This document shows, in pieces, positions 9,923-19,472 of a stretch of 64,000 bases of DNA. The notes below the pieces were generated by a model, which did no database searches, was not told the DNA's origin, and saw only the letters and a list, made by a program, of their open reading frames with translations. Within the stretch, counting starts at the first letter, position 1; each line of letters starts with the position of its first letter. This DNA is from Candidatus Eisenbacteria bacterium (GTDB lineage Bacteria > Eisenbacteria > RBG-16-71-46 > JAFGJU01). The stretch is from assembly GCA_026388185.1 (NCBI GenBank), contig JAPLKG010000008.1:461149-525148 (forward strand). The letters run 5' to 3'. The translations under genes were made by a program, and so were the position numbers.

Positions 9923-10936
9923 ATGAACGAAAGAGCGCGCCTGAGAGTCGGAGTAGTGGGGGTGGGACACCTTGGTAAGGAGCACGCCCGCGTAATGGCT
10001 TCTTTGCCCGGCGCCGAACTGGTCGGCGTGTACGACACCAGGCTCGACGTCGGACGCAAGGTGGCAAACGAACTCGGCACACGGGCGCTCGATTCGCTTG
10101 ACCAGTTGCTCTCTTGTGTCGAGGCCGTCAGCGTCGCCGTTCCCACGACTGCGCATTTCGAGGTTGCCTCGGCGTGCATAGCACGCGGGATCCACGTCAT
10201 GGTCGAGAAGCCACTCGCGGCGACGATCGAAGAAGCGCGCGCGTTGGTGGATGCCTCTCGGACTCACTCGGTAATCGTGCAGACCGGTCACATCGAGAGA
10301 TTCAACCCCATAGTCCGGGCCGCCCTCTCCGTCGTCAAAGAGCCAAGATTCATCGAAAGCCACAGACTCTCGTCGTTCGTAGGTCGCAGCACCGACGTGG
10401 ACGTGGTCCTGGATCTCATGATACACGACATCGATCTTGCACTGGCCACCGTTCAAAGCGAGATTCGATCGGTGGAGGCCACCGGCGTACCGATTCTCTC
10501 CCCGAACGTGGACATAGCAAATGCCAGACTCCTTTTCGCGAACGGCGCGGTGGCAAACCTGACCGCCAGCAGAGTGTCGAAGGAGAGGGTTCGTAAGATA
10601 CGATTCTTTGCGAGAGACTCCTACGTCTCCGTGGATTGTCTTGCGGGAAAGGCCGAGCTGTACAAGAAGGGCTTCGAGGCGAAGCGCGCCGGCGAAGAGC
10701 TGCCGTGGGAAGAAAGCCAGATAGCGCCGGGCATCGTCAGGCGCACGATTGTTGTGAGCGGGCAGGAGCCTCTGAGGCTCGAACTGGAGCACTTTGTAAA
10801 GTGTGTGTTGCACGGCGAGAGGCCGGCAGTTGACGGGGTGGCGGGCTTGAAAGCAATGGAGGCCGCTCTCAAGGTCAGCGAGAAGATAGCCGAGGGAATC
10901 GAGAGGTATCGCTTGCCGTCCGAGCGTCAGGAGTAG
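9923..10936 (+). CDS. Gfo/Idh/MocA-family oxidoreductase inside the lipid A operon
   Basis: This is an NAD(P)-dependent sugar oxidoreductase. The N-terminal Rossmann fold has VGVVGVGHLGKEHA, and the family EKP signature is at MVEKPLAATIEEA. A GHIERFNP motif follows, and the C-terminal half is the alpha/beta substrate domain. Its position between lpxA and lpxB suggests a sugar-nucleotide substrate. GnnA, which oxidises UDP-GlcNAc for 3-amino lipid A, belongs to this superfamily and can sit near lpxA. The partner aminotransferase GnnB is not in the window, so the role is open. A 144-base gap separates it from lpxA, with no other feature seen. Confidence 0.8.
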   Translation: MNERARLRVGVVGVGHLGKEHARVMASLPGAELVGVYDTRLDVGRKVANELGTRALDSLDQLLSCVEAVSVAVPTTAHFEVASACIARGIHVMVEKPLAATIEEARALVDASRTHSVIVQTGHIERFNPIVRAALSVVKEPRFIESHRLSSFVGRSTDVDVVLDLMIHDIDLALATVQSEIRSVEATGVPILSPNVDIANARLLFANGAVANLTASRVSKERVRKIRFFARDSYVSVDCLAGKAELYKKGFEAKRAGEELPWEESQIAPGIVRRTIVVSGQEPLRLELEHFVKCVLHGERPAVDGVAGLKAMEAALKVSEKIAEGIERYRLPSERQE

Positions 10937-10944
10937 CGAGAGCG

Positions 10945-12081
10945 TTGAGAGAATCCAAGATCCTAATCGTGGCGGGAGACGTCTCGGGAGATCTTCATGC
11001 CTCGCGTCTGATTCAAGCGCTGAGGAAAGCGGCGCCGAACGTCCGGGTCTTCGCGGCGGGCGGCCCGATGATGCGTGCCGCGGGCGCCAACATGGTGGCG
11101 TCCCTCGAAGGGCTCAGTGTCATGGGGTTCACTGAAGTCCTCTCGAAATTGCCCGCCTTCTACAGCCTGATGCAACAGTTGAAGCGATTTATGCAACACG
11201 AGCAACCTCAGTTGGTTATAGCGATTGATTTTCCGGGTTTCAATCTCAGGCTCTGCAAAGAAGCGAAGAAGTTGGGGATTTCTGTGTTGTACTACATCGC
11301 ACCGCAGATATGGGCCTGGGGCAAGAACAGGATCAATCTGATGGCCAAGGTCGTGGACAAGGTGGCCGTCGTGTTTCCCTTTGAGTTGGACATCTACAGG
11401 AAACGCGGGCTTGACGCTTCGTTCGTGGGGCATCCGCTCTTGGAAGCGGTTTCGGTCGGAGGAGACAAGGGGGTCGTGAGACGGAGGTTGGGTCTCCCGA
11501 CCGGCTTGCCGCTGGTGGCGCTTCTACCGGGGAGCAGGATTCATGAAGTGCGGCGGCTTCTGCCGCGGATGCTTGAGTCGGCGGATCTTCTGGCACAGAG
11601 AACAAGAATCACACTGGCAGTAGGCGCGGCGAGTAGCGTTCCGGGAAGCGAGTTCGAAAGGATGACGAGAGGGTTCCGGCTGCCTGTGCGCGTTCTGCGG
11701 GGAGTCACTTCAGAGCTTCTTTACGTCTCTGACGTTGCGGTCGTTGCCTCCGGTTCGGCCACCCTGGAGGCCGCCATCGTCGGAACTCCGATGGTGATTC
11801 TGTATGGTGTTTCTCCGGTGTCGTGGTTCATCGCGCGGAAGCTAGTGGCGCTTGACTACGTGGGCATGGTAAACATTGTTGCGGGCCGGAAGATTGTTTC
11901 TGAATATCTCCAGAACGAGATCGAGCCGGGAAAAATCTCGACTGAGCTTCACGAGCTAATCTTCAACGAGCGGAAACGCTCTGACTTGATCGCTCGACTT
12001 GCGTCGGTCAGAGACTCACTGGGGGGTTCTGGCGCCTCTGAAAAGGTGGCAGCGATCGCCCTCGGCATGTTGCCCGGATAG
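10945..12081 (+). CDS. lpxB: Lipid A disaccharide synthase LpxB
   Basis: LpxB is a family-19 glycosyltransferase that joins UDP-diacylglucosamine and lipid X into the lipid A disaccharide at the inner membrane. It has the N-terminal AGDVSGDLHASRL motif, the central PQIWAWGKNRI segment, the LLPGSRIHEVRRLLP loop and a C-terminal ASGSATLEAAIVGTPMV nucleotide site. At 378 residues it has family length. The start is TTG, 8 bases after the oxidoreductase stop, with AGGAG at 10929-10933. No LpxH or LpxI, which would supply lipid X, is visible here. Confidence 0.93.
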   Translation: MRESKILIVAGDVSGDLHASRLIQALRKAAPNVRVFAAGGPMMRAAGANMVASLEGLSVMGFTEVLSKLPAFYSLMQQLKRFMQHEQPQLVIAIDFPGFNLRLCKEAKKLGISVLYYIAPQIWAWGKNRINLMAKVVDKVAVVFPFELDIYRKRGLDASFVGHPLLEAVSVGGDKGVVRRRLGLPTGLPLVALLPGSRIHEVRRLLPRMLESADLLAQRTRITLAVGAASSVPGSEFERMTRGFRLPVRVLRGVTSELLYVSDVAVVASGSATLEAAIVGTPMVILYGVSPVSWFIARKLVALDYVGMVNIVAGRKIVSEYLQNEIEPGKISTELHELIFNERKRSDLIARLASVRDSLGGSGASEKVAAIALGMLPG

Positions 12082-12154
12082 AGGAAGTCATGTCGTGTGG
12101 GCGAGGCCGCCTGATCTGCTCACCGGGCATTCTCGTACTGGATGAAGTATCGCG

Positions 12155-12865
12155 GTGGGAAAGCTCTCCTTCATAGACCGGTTCGCAGCCACGTTGGTAG
12201 GTGCGGTTGGGTACTTGATCATAGCGCTGGTATGGCGCACGTTGCGAATCGAGCAAATTGATACCGGCGACATCGAGCGATGCCCTGGAGAGACGAAGAG
12301 ACGGATATTTGTGTTCTGGCACGGAGAGCTTCTGACCCTGGCATACGCTCACAGGAACGCGGGAATATGTGTCCTGGTGAGCCGGCACAGAGACGGCGAA
12401 TCCATTGCGAAGGCTCTCCAGCGGCTTGGATTTCGTGTGGTTCGAGGCTCCTCCACCGGTGGGGGTCTCGAAGGGCTTTTCGAGATGTGTACGAGTGTGA
12501 GGGAGGGGCGGGATCTTGCCATCGCGCCTGACGGACCCAGGGGGCCCAGGCACATGGTCCAGCCCGGGGTTCTCTACCTTGCACAGCGCGCGGGGGTCGT
12601 CGTCGTTCCTACGGCCTGTGCGACAGCGCGTCGGATAGTGCTAAATACTTGGGACAGATTCGAGATCCCTCTGCCGTTCTCCAGAGTGGTCGTTGCTCAC
12701 GGCCGACCTCTGGAGGTTCCTCGCGACCTGGGCGTTTCGGCCACGGAGGAGCACACGCGACGGTTGGAGGAAGCTCTTGCGAAAGTGGGTGAGGAAGCCC
12801 GGACCCGCGTGCTGTCAACGGGGCGAGGAAGAGTCTCGAGGTCCCGAGCAAAGAGGCCGAGTTGA
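12155..12865 (+). CDS. DUF374-family lysophospholipid acyltransferase-like protein
   Basis: The 236-residue protein belongs to the DUF374 branch of acyltransferases, often found in LPS clusters. An N-terminal hydrophobic helix (residues 10-28) anchors it. FVFWHGELL supplies the conserved histidine, followed by SRHRDGE, then APDGPRGPRHMVQPG and a C-terminal AHGRPLEVP motif. The likely role is acyl transfer to a lipid A or Kdo-lipid intermediate, inferred from its place between lpxB and waaA. The start is GTG. The TGA overlaps the TTG of waaA. Confidence 0.85.
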   Translation: MGKLSFIDRFAATLVGAVGYLIIALVWRTLRIEQIDTGDIERCPGETKRRIFVFWHGELLTLAYAHRNAGICVLVSRHRDGESIAKALQRLGFRVVRGSSTGGGLEGLFEMCTSVREGRDLAIAPDGPRGPRHMVQPGVLYLAQRAGVVVVPTACATARRIVLNTWDRFEIPLPFSRVVVAHGRPLEVPRDLGVSATEEHTRRLEEALAKVGEEARTRVLSTGRGRVSRSRAKRPS

Positions 12866-14190
12866 AGTTGCCCAGAATTCCCCTCGTCATACGGCTCTAT
12901 GGCTTGGCGGTGAGTCTTATGTTTGTGATTGGCTCGCCCGTCTGGCTTGCCGGGCTGATCGCACGCCCGGAACGTTGGCGAAACAGGATAGGGTTTCTGC
13001 CCGGCGTCCCTGCGAGGGATTCTCGTGTCAGAGCCAGAGTGTGGGTTCATGCTTCTTCCGTGGGAGAAGTCAAGGCCGCGACCAGACTCGTCAGAGAGAT
13101 GTCGAGTAGACTGGGTGTGGAGGTGGTCTTTTCCACAATGACTGCCGCGGGGCTTTCCGTCGCGAAGGCGGAGTTGTCTGAGCCGGTCTGTTTCTTTTAC
13201 GTTCCTATCGACGTCCCGTTCATTCAGCGAAGAGCGGGCAGGCGGATCAAGGCCGACGTTCTGCTCCTGGTTGAGACCGAGCTCTGGCCCTCTCTCATTC
13301 TCGAGGCCAAGGCCAGAGGGACAAGAGTTGCCGTGGTGAACGGAAGGATCAGCGCAAGGGGATTCGATAGATACAAGAGGTTCGGGTGGCTTTTTGCGCC
13401 GACCTTGCGCCTTCTTGACGCAGTGGTCGCGCAAAGCGAGGTGCATGCCGGGCGCTACGAGGAACTCGGAGTGCCCGCCGAGAGAGTGATGATCGGTGGC
13501 AACACAAAACAGGATTTGCAGATTGCTCTCGCCGAAGGAATCGGTCTCAGGGAGAGAGTCGGCTGGTCCTCATCCGACGTCGTCCTGGCGGCGGGGAGCA
13601 CGAGGCCTGAAGAGGAGAAGATAATCTGCGAGGGTTTCGTTCGTGCAAGAGCTTCTTCCCGGGCGTTGAGACTTGTGCTGGCTCCCAGGCACCTGAGACG
13701 CGCGGCGGGCGTGGTAAAGATCGTCTCCTCATTCAATCTTAGGGCAGCGAGGTGGAGTGAGCTCAATGCCGGGGCTCTGTCCGGCGCAATACTGGGCGGC
13801 GGTCCGGTTCAGTCTGCGCAGGTCGATGTCTTGGTGTTGGACACGATAGGGGAACTGGTGGCCGCGTATCAGGAGTCGGACGTTGCCTTCATCGGCGGTA
13901 CGCTGTCCGGGCACGGCGGGCACAACGTGCTGGAGCCTGCCGCGGCAGGGTTGCCCATAATTGCGGGACCGTCGAGAGAGAATATTCATGACGATTGTGA
14001 TGCTCTTGCGAGAAGGGGAGCCCTTCTGAGCGTCGACTGTGCGCGTGACGTTTCAGAGACGCTCACGGTGCTTGCAGCCTCGCGAGACGAAAGACTGCGG
14101 CGCGGGAAGGAAGCCCTGGCTTTTTACGATTCGAGACCTGTGGCCTCGCTCCTCACTTTGGAGTATCTGCGAAAGGCGTGCCTGCTGTGA
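12862..14190 (+). CDS. waaA: Kdo transferase WaaA (KdtA)
   Basis: WaaA transfers Kdo from CMP-Kdo to lipid IVA at the inner membrane. An N-terminal membrane helix is followed by HASSVGEVKAATRL, a family-30 glycosyltransferase hallmark. VVAQSEVHAGRY, GGNTKQD and the nucleotide-binding SGHGGHNVLEPAA come later. At 442 residues it is close to the usual 420-430. It begins at a TTG that overlaps the previous stop, so translation is probably coupled. No Kdo synthesis genes (kdsA, kdsB, kdsD) are visible. Confidence 0.92.
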   Translation: MKLPRIPLVIRLYGLAVSLMFVIGSPVWLAGLIARPERWRNRIGFLPGVPARDSRVRARVWVHASSVGEVKAATRLVREMSSRLGVEVVFSTMTAAGLSVAKAELSEPVCFFYVPIDVPFIQRRAGRRIKADVLLLVETELWPSLILEAKARGTRVAVVNGRISARGFDRYKRFGWLFAPTLRLLDAVVAQSEVHAGRYEELGVPAERVMIGGNTKQDLQIALAEGIGLRERVGWSSSDVVLAAGSTRPEEEKIICEGFVRARASSRALRLVLAPRHLRRAAGVVKIVSSFNLRAARWSELNAGALSGAILGGGPVQSAQVDVLVLDTIGELVAAYQESDVAFIGGTLSGHGGHNVLEPAAAGLPIIAGPSRENIHDDCDALARRGALLSVDCARDVSETLTVLAASRDERLRRGKEALAFYDSRPVASLLTLEYLRKACLL

Positions 14191-14210
14191 GAGATTCTCT
14201 GCAAGGGATT

Positions 14211-15290
14211 ATGCAATACATTGAACAACACGAGCGTCACGCCTGGTTGAGGGTTGCGGCTTCTCCACTTCTTGCGCTTTCGTGGGTGTACGAAGTCGGA
14301 CTCAATCTGAGATGGATTCTCCAGGAATTGAGGAACAAGGCGAGCGTCCCTTGCCCGGTCGTGTCTGTAGGAAACATGACAGTGGGGGGTACCGGCAAGA
14401 CCCCCACCGTGGCCTGGGTCGCCGAGTTCTTGGTTCGAAACGGAATCAGGATCGCGATCGTGAGTCACGGATATGGCGGAGGCGGACGCTTCGTCTTGTT
14501 GAGGGATCAGGTGCCGCGCGCCGACATCGCCGCCATGGCGGGAGACGAAGCGGTGCTGCTCTCGCACACGTTGCCGGGCGTGCCGGTTGCTTCCGGGAGA
14601 AGAAAAGCGAGGGTGCTCTTGAGAGCTTGGAGACGACTCAGGCCGGACGTGATTGTTATTGACGACGGCTTTCAGTCCATCTCGATCCGAAGAGATCTCG
14701 ACGTGGTTGCCGTGGACGCCACAAACCCCTGGGGCAGCGGACATCTTCTTCCCAGGGGGCGCCTCAGGGAGAAGAGGGAGAATCTTTCGCGAGCCGACGT
14801 GGTCGTTCTGACCCGGTGTAATCAGTGCGGTGATTTCTCGCTGCTTGTTGAAGAGATCAAGACACTGACCGATGCTCCGATCGTCAAGGCCGATCACGTC
14901 GTCAGGGGAGTGCGGAAGCTTGATACCGATGCGCAGGCCGAACCCAAGGTCTTGGCCGGCGCCGGCGTTTACGCTTTCTCGGCCATTGCCAATCCCGCTT
15001 CCTTTGAGCGAACACTGCAGGACGCAGGCGCTTCCCTGGTAGGCGTCAGGAGATTTTCCGATCACCATTTCTTCTCCGCAGAGGACTTGGCGGAAGTTGA
15101 GAGCGAGGCAGTGTTCGCGAGGGCCAAGTTCCTGGTCACCACTGAGAAGGACGCGATGAGGCTGCCTTCAGCGTGGACTCTGAATCGCGGCATCCCACTC
15201 CTGGCGGTGGGGATTTCGCTCAGCGTCACCGAAGGAAGGGAGATTCTCGAGAGTCTCCTCCTCGGCTTGTTCTCAAGGCGCGCCAATTGA
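14211..15290 (+). CDS. lpxK: Tetraacyldisaccharide 4'-kinase LpxK
   Basis: LpxK phosphorylates the 4' position of the lipid A disaccharide. It has the P-loop GNMTVGGTGKTPT, then SHGYGGGGRF, MAGDEAVLL, DDGFQ and a C-terminal TTEKDAMRL motif, all typical. I chose the ATG at 14211. It has AAGGGA upstream and leaves about 18 residues before the hydrophobic helix that starts the family alignment. In-frame GTG codons at 14178 and 14187 (the latter overlapping the waaA stop) are alternatives. This gene closes the run of LPS genes before a new promoter. Confidence 0.92.
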   Translation: MQYIEQHERHAWLRVAASPLLALSWVYEVGLNLRWILQELRNKASVPCPVVSVGNMTVGGTGKTPTVAWVAEFLVRNGIRIAIVSHGYGGGGRFVLLRDQVPRADIAAMAGDEAVLLSHTLPGVPVASGRRKARVLLRAWRRLRPDVIVIDDGFQSISIRRDLDVVAVDATNPWGSGHLLPRGRLREKRENLSRADVVVLTRCNQCGDFSLLVEEIKTLTDAPIVKADHVVRGVRKLDTDAQAEPKVLAGAGVYAFSAIANPASFERTLQDAGASLVGVRRFSDHHFFSAEDLAEVESEAVFARAKFLVTTEKDAMRLPSAWTLNRGIPLLAVGISLSVTEGREILESLLLGLFSRRAN

Positions 15291-15291
15291 A

Positions 15292-15320
15292 TTGAAGTAT
15301 TGCGCGGGCGGTCATATAGT
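15292..15320 (+). promoter_or_regulatory. Sigma70-type promoter before nadB
   Basis: TTGAAG (15292-15297) and TATAGT (15315-15320) are separated by exactly 17 bases. They match the consensus at 4 of 6 and 5 of 6 positions. The site begins two bases after the lpxK stop and about 110 bases before the nadB ATG. Confidence 0.6.
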
Positions 15321-15431
15321 GGGAAGTGAGACGGCCCCTTGCGCGAGTCGAGTGCGTGACGATTTAGGCGGCGAGAGACACAGCTCTGTGCCCGGCATCG
15401 CGGGACGAGAGCGACCTGATGAGAAGAAATC

Positions 15432-17078
15432 ATGGCGACAACGACTAAGAGAAGCGACTTTCTCGTTCTAGGCAGCGGGATAGCCGGGCTGAGTTTCGCT
15501 CTGAAAGTGGCTGACAGAGGCACCGTGACCATCGTCACGAAAAAGGAGAACTATGAGTCCAACACCAACTACGCTCAAGGTGGCATGGCGTGTGTGCTCT
15601 CTGACGATGACAGCTTTGATCTCCACGTGAAGGACACACTGCGTTGTGGCGTCGGTCTGAGCAAGAGGGAGGCCGTGGAACTACTGGCCAGTGAAGGCCC
15701 GAGACTTGTGAGGGAGCTGCTTGAACTCGGCGTCAAGTTCTCCACGGACGAACGAGTGCCGTGGGGGCTGGCGTTGGGCATGGAGGGAGGTCACTCGCGG
15801 CGGAGGATAGTACACTCCAACGACCTCACGGGACGCGAGATCGAGAGGGCCCTGCTTGCGGCCGTACTTCGACACCCCGGAATCACTCTGATCGAACATT
15901 GCATCGGCGTGGAGCTCATAACTGAAGAATCGCGGCTGCCCGGCGGGAAGGGAAAGGCACCCGTCTGTTGGGGAGCTCGCGTTCTGAACACGCAGAGCGG
16001 CAAGTTCGCGTCTCTCACCGCGAGTCACACCCTGCTTGCGACCGGTGGTTGCGGAAAGGTTTATCTTTACACGTCCAATCCTGACATCGCGACGGGCGAC
16101 GGGCTGGCCATGGCCTATCGGGCAGGGGCGGCCGTCGCCAATCTCGAATTCGTGCAATTTCACCCGACGTGTTTGTTTCACCCCGAGGCCAAGTCGTTTC
16201 TCATCTCGGAGGCCGTGCGCGGTGAAGGCGCCGTCGTCACGACCACGGACGGAAAGCCGTTTCTGGAGAGATACCACGAGCTTGGCAACCTCGCGCCACG
16301 CGATGTCGTTGCCAGGGCGATAGACAGAGAGATGAAACTCAGGGGGGACCAGCACGTCTTCTTGGACATGAGGCCGATCGGAAAGGAGAGAATCCCCGAG
16401 CGTTTCCCTCACATTTATTCGAAACTCAAATCGTTGGGAATGGATCCCACCGAGGAACCCATTCCCGTCGTGCCTGCCGCCCACTACATGTGCGGCGGGG
16501 TGGTCACAGACCTGTCGGGGAGAACGACGGTAGGGAGGCTCTATGCGTGCGGAGAGGTAGCGTGCACGGGCGTTCACGGAGCCAACAGGCTGGCCAGCAA
16601 CTCGCTTCCCGAGGCGTTGGTCTTCGCCGAAAGGGCGGCTCAATCGGCGCTTGCGCGCGCCTCCGCAGTGCCGCCCGAGGTACCTCCTTCGGATGCCGGT
16701 GCGGCCAAGAGGGTCGGTGAAGTCGTGGCGATAAAGCACGACTGGCAGGCGTTGAGAAAACTTATGTGGGATTACGTGGGAATCGTTCGGACCGACGAAC
16801 GCCTGCGCGTGGCGTCCCGGCGACTCGCCGTGATGCGCGAGACGTTTGAGGACCACTGCACAGGATCGGGTCTCCACGCCGACCTCATCGAACTCAGAAA
16901 CATAGGGCTGGTGGCGGAACTGATAGTCAGTTCCGCCATGTCGCGAAAAGAAAGCAGAGGCCTGCACTACAATCTTGACCATCCGAGGAGAAATGATAGA
17001 GAATGGAAGAAGGACACGGTCATGTCCAGAGACGAAGGTCTCTCCTGCGTGCCTTCCTTCCTCGCGTGGGGAAGCTGA
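15432..17078 (+). CDS. nadB: L-aspartate oxidase NadB
   Basis: NadB oxidises L-aspartate to iminoaspartate, the first step of NAD synthesis. It is a flavoprotein of the succinate dehydrogenase/fumarate reductase family. The N terminus has the dinucleotide fold LGSGIAGLSFALK. NTNYAQGGMA, EFVQFHPT, the active-site region PAAHYMCGGV and GANRLASNSLPEALVF follow. A C-terminal helical domain ends with a RGLHYNLDHP motif. At 548 residues it is slightly longer than average, with about 25 extra C-terminal residues. nadA and nadC are not in the window. Confidence 0.93.
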   Translation: MATTTKRSDFLVLGSGIAGLSFALKVADRGTVTIVTKKENYESNTNYAQGGMACVLSDDDSFDLHVKDTLRCGVGLSKREAVELLASEGPRLVRELLELGVKFSTDERVPWGLALGMEGGHSRRRIVHSNDLTGREIERALLAAVLRHPGITLIEHCIGVELITEESRLPGGKGKAPVCWGARVLNTQSGKFASLTASHTLLATGGCGKVYLYTSNPDIATGDGLAMAYRAGAAVANLEFVQFHPTCLFHPEAKSFLISEAVRGEGAVVTTTDGKPFLERYHELGNLAPRDVVARAIDREMKLRGDQHVFLDMRPIGKERIPERFPHIYSKLKSLGMDPTEEPIPVVPAAHYMCGGVVTDLSGRTTVGRLYACGEVACTGVHGANRLASNSLPEALVFAERAAQSALARASAVPPEVPPSDAGAAKRVGEVVAIKHDWQALRKLMWDYVGIVRTDERLRVASRRLAVMRETFEDHCTGSGLHADLIELRNIGLVAELIVSSAMSRKESRGLHYNLDHPRRNDREWKKDTVMSRDEGLSCVPSFLAWGS

Positions 17079-17138
17079 AGGCGAAACGTGCAGGGAAGTT
17101 CTGCCCCGGCGTCGTCGCCGAGCGACTGGTGAGAGAAA

Positions 17139-17507
17139 ATGGAACGCGATTCAGATTTTTACGAAAGAGTGGAGAGGATAGTCGAGAAGGACCCGCGCTA
17201 CAAGGTCGCGGCCTACGCTTTTGTCATGCTGGCGCTCAACTATACTCTTTCCAAGCTGGACAAACCGAGGCACGTCACGGGCAGGGAATTGCTCGCCGGC
17301 ATAAGAGAGTTTAGCCTGACTCAGTATGGACCGATGACAAAGACGGTCTTCGACTACTGGGGAATTCGAGCCACGCGTGACTTTGGCGAGATCGTGTTCA
17401 ATCTTGTCGAAAACAAGCTCTTGGGCAAGACGGAAGAGGACAGAGTGGAGGATTTCGAGAACGTCTACGACTTCGAAGAGGAATTCGTTACTAAGTATCC
17501 CTGGTGA
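17139..17507 (+). CDS. Minf_1886-family conserved protein
   Basis: This is a 122-residue soluble protein of unknown function. The whole length matches what I recall of the Minf_1886 family: DPRYKVAAYAFVMLALNYT, HVTGRELLAGIREF, QYGPMTKTVFDYWGI, DFGEIVFNLVENKLL, and a Tyr/Asp/Glu-rich end (VYDFEEEF). No catalytic motif is evident. It lies 60 bases after nadB and 21 before the ABC exporter, so it is probably in the same operon. I know of no assigned function. Confidence 0.8.
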   Translation: MERDSDFYERVERIVEKDPRYKVAAYAFVMLALNYTLSKLDKPRHVTGRELLAGIREFSLTQYGPMTKTVFDYWGIRATRDFGEIVFNLVENKLLGKTEEDRVEDFENVYDFEEEFVTKYPW

Positions 17508-17528
17508 CGTTCGGGAGGAGCGAGGAGC

Positions 17529-19409
17529 ATGGGGGTTTTCTTCAGACTTCTTGGGTACGTAAGACCGTATTGGCGCAAGCTCACTTTGGCGCTTGCATGC
17601 ATGGTGATGTTCGCCTTCTTCAGCGGGTTCTCGATAGGCATGATCTCACCCTTCATTGAGGTTCTCTTCGAGCAGCCCACAGAACAGCAGAGGGCGGAAC
17701 TGAGAGAGAACGTCTCTGTGAATAGTGTGACCCCGGGCGACCTCGCGCAGATCAAAGAATACATCAAGGTCCAGACTCAAAAATACCTCCTGTCGTCCAG
17801 ACCTCTGGTCTCTCTGGAGCGAATTTGTTTCGTGATTCTGATAGTGATGCTTCTCAAGAATATCTTCAACTACTGCCAGACCTTTCTCATCGCCGCCGTT
17901 GAACAGAGGGTCATAAAGGATCTGAGGGACCGTCTCTATTCTCATCTCTACAGGCTGCCGCTGTCCTTCTTTCATTCACAGATGACCGGGCGCCTCATAT
18001 CGAGGATCACCAATGACGTGAGCATGATAAGGGGAACCATTACCGGCGTTTTTAGCAACGTCGTGCGCGACTTGCTGCTTCTCTGTGTCTGCATATTCTG
18101 GGTTTTTTGGGCGAGCTGGAGATTGGCCTTCGTGTCGCTCATAGTGCTTCCCCCGAGCATGTTCCTCATCGTGACAATCAGTAAGAAGCTGAGAAGAGAC
18201 AGCACTCTCATTCAGGAGAGGATGGGCGACATCACTTCCGTGCTCCAGGAGACGATATCGGGAATGAGGGTCGTAAAATCGTTCAGAATGGAGGAGTTCG
18301 AGAAGAACAAGTTCTTTCGTTTCACGAGGGCCCATCTTGCTTCTTTTCTGAGACTGACGAGGATTGGCGCCCTGGCATCGCCTCTGTCCGAATATCTTGG
18401 CGTGATGGTAGGAACGGTGGTGCTCTGGTTTGGCGGCAGGCAGATTCTTCAAGAGCGCACGCTCGAGCCCAAGGCGTTCTGCGTGTTTCTGTTTGCCATG
18501 TTTTCCATCATGGCGCCGCTAAAGAGCCTCAGTCAGGTCAACACGAAAATCCAGGAAGGGCTGGCGGCGGCAAAGAGGGTGTTCAAGCTTCTGGATACCG
18601 AGCCTCCGATAGCGGACAGACCGAACGCCACGAGGATTCAGTGGCTCCGAGATTCGATCGAGTTTCGAAACGTGAGCTTCAGTTACGACGACGTGAAGGA
18701 CGTTCTTGAGGACATCAGTTTCAGCGTCAAGGTCGGCCAGGTGCTCGCGATAGTGGGACCCAGCGGGGCAGGGAAGTCCACCCTGGTCGATCTGCTGCCG
18801 AAATTCTACATCCCGACGTCGGGTGTCATCTGCTTTGATGGAAGAGACGCGCTTGACATTACCACGGATTCCTTGAGGGCACTCATGGGAATCGTGACCC
18901 AGGAAACGATTCTGTTCAACGACACGGTCAGGAACAACATCGCGTACGGTCTGCAAGACACCCCTGAAGAGGACGTCGTGCGGGCGGCGAAGACCGCCAA
19001 CGCGCATCAGTTCATAGAGACGATGCCTTCAGGTTATCAGACCGTGATCGGCGACAGGGGCGTGCGCCTCTCCGGAGGGCAGAGGCAGAGGATCGCGATC
19101 GCAAGGGCAATCCTCAAGAATCCTCCCGTGCTGATTTTCGATGAGGCCACTTCTGCCCTCGACACTGAATCCGAGCTTCTCGTCCAACAGGCCATAGAGA
19201 GGCTCATGGAGAACAGAACCACCTTCGTCATCGCTCATAGACTTTCGACGATTCAGCGTGCGGATTTGATAGTAGTGCTGGACAGGGGCAGGATAGTCCA
19301 GCGGGGCACTCATGAGAGCTTGCTCTCGGAGGAAGGGTTGTACAAGAGGCTTTACGAGCTTCAGTTCGCATTCTCGGATTCCGTGCGAACGACCGAGGCC
19401 GTGCAGTGA
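17529..19409 (+). CDS. msbA: MsbA-like ABC exporter (half transporter)
   Basis: This is a homodimeric-type ABC exporter with six membrane helices (about residues 15-310) and a C-terminal ATPase (about 375-610). The ATPase shows Walker A GPSGAGKST, Q-loop VTQETILFND, signature LSGGQRQR, Walker B VLIFDEATSALD and H-loop IAHRLST. Given the LPS genes on both sides, flipping of lipid A-core across the inner membrane is the likely job. Sequence alone cannot exclude another lipid or drug substrate. An insert after the first helix (residues 50-85) is hydrophilic and probably periplasmic. At 626 residues it is longer than E. coli MsbA (582). Confidence 0.85.
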   Translation: MGVFFRLLGYVRPYWRKLTLALACMVMFAFFSGFSIGMISPFIEVLFEQPTEQQRAELRENVSVNSVTPGDLAQIKEYIKVQTQKYLLSSRPLVSLERICFVILIVMLLKNIFNYCQTFLIAAVEQRVIKDLRDRLYSHLYRLPLSFFHSQMTGRLISRITNDVSMIRGTITGVFSNVVRDLLLLCVCIFWVFWASWRLAFVSLIVLPPSMFLIVTISKKLRRDSTLIQERMGDITSVLQETISGMRVVKSFRMEEFEKNKFFRFTRAHLASFLRLTRIGALASPLSEYLGVMVGTVVLWFGGRQILQERTLEPKAFCVFLFAMFSIMAPLKSLSQVNTKIQEGLAAAKRVFKLLDTEPPIADRPNATRIQWLRDSIEFRNVSFSYDDVKDVLEDISFSVKVGQVLAIVGPSGAGKSTLVDLLPKFYIPTSGVICFDGRDALDITTDSLRALMGIVTQETILFNDTVRNNIAYGLQDTPEEDVVRAAKTANAHQFIETMPSGYQTVIGDRGVRLSGGQRQRIAIARAILKNPPVLIFDEATSALDTESELLVQQAIERLMENRTTFVIAHRLSTIQRADLIVVLDRGRIVQRGTHESLLSEEGLYKRLYELQFAFSDSVRTTEAVQ

Positions 19410-19472
19410 CTCTTGCCGGTCTCGAGCGAAAGGTTCCCCTTGACCTTACACACGTCCCGGCGTTCCTGTGAA

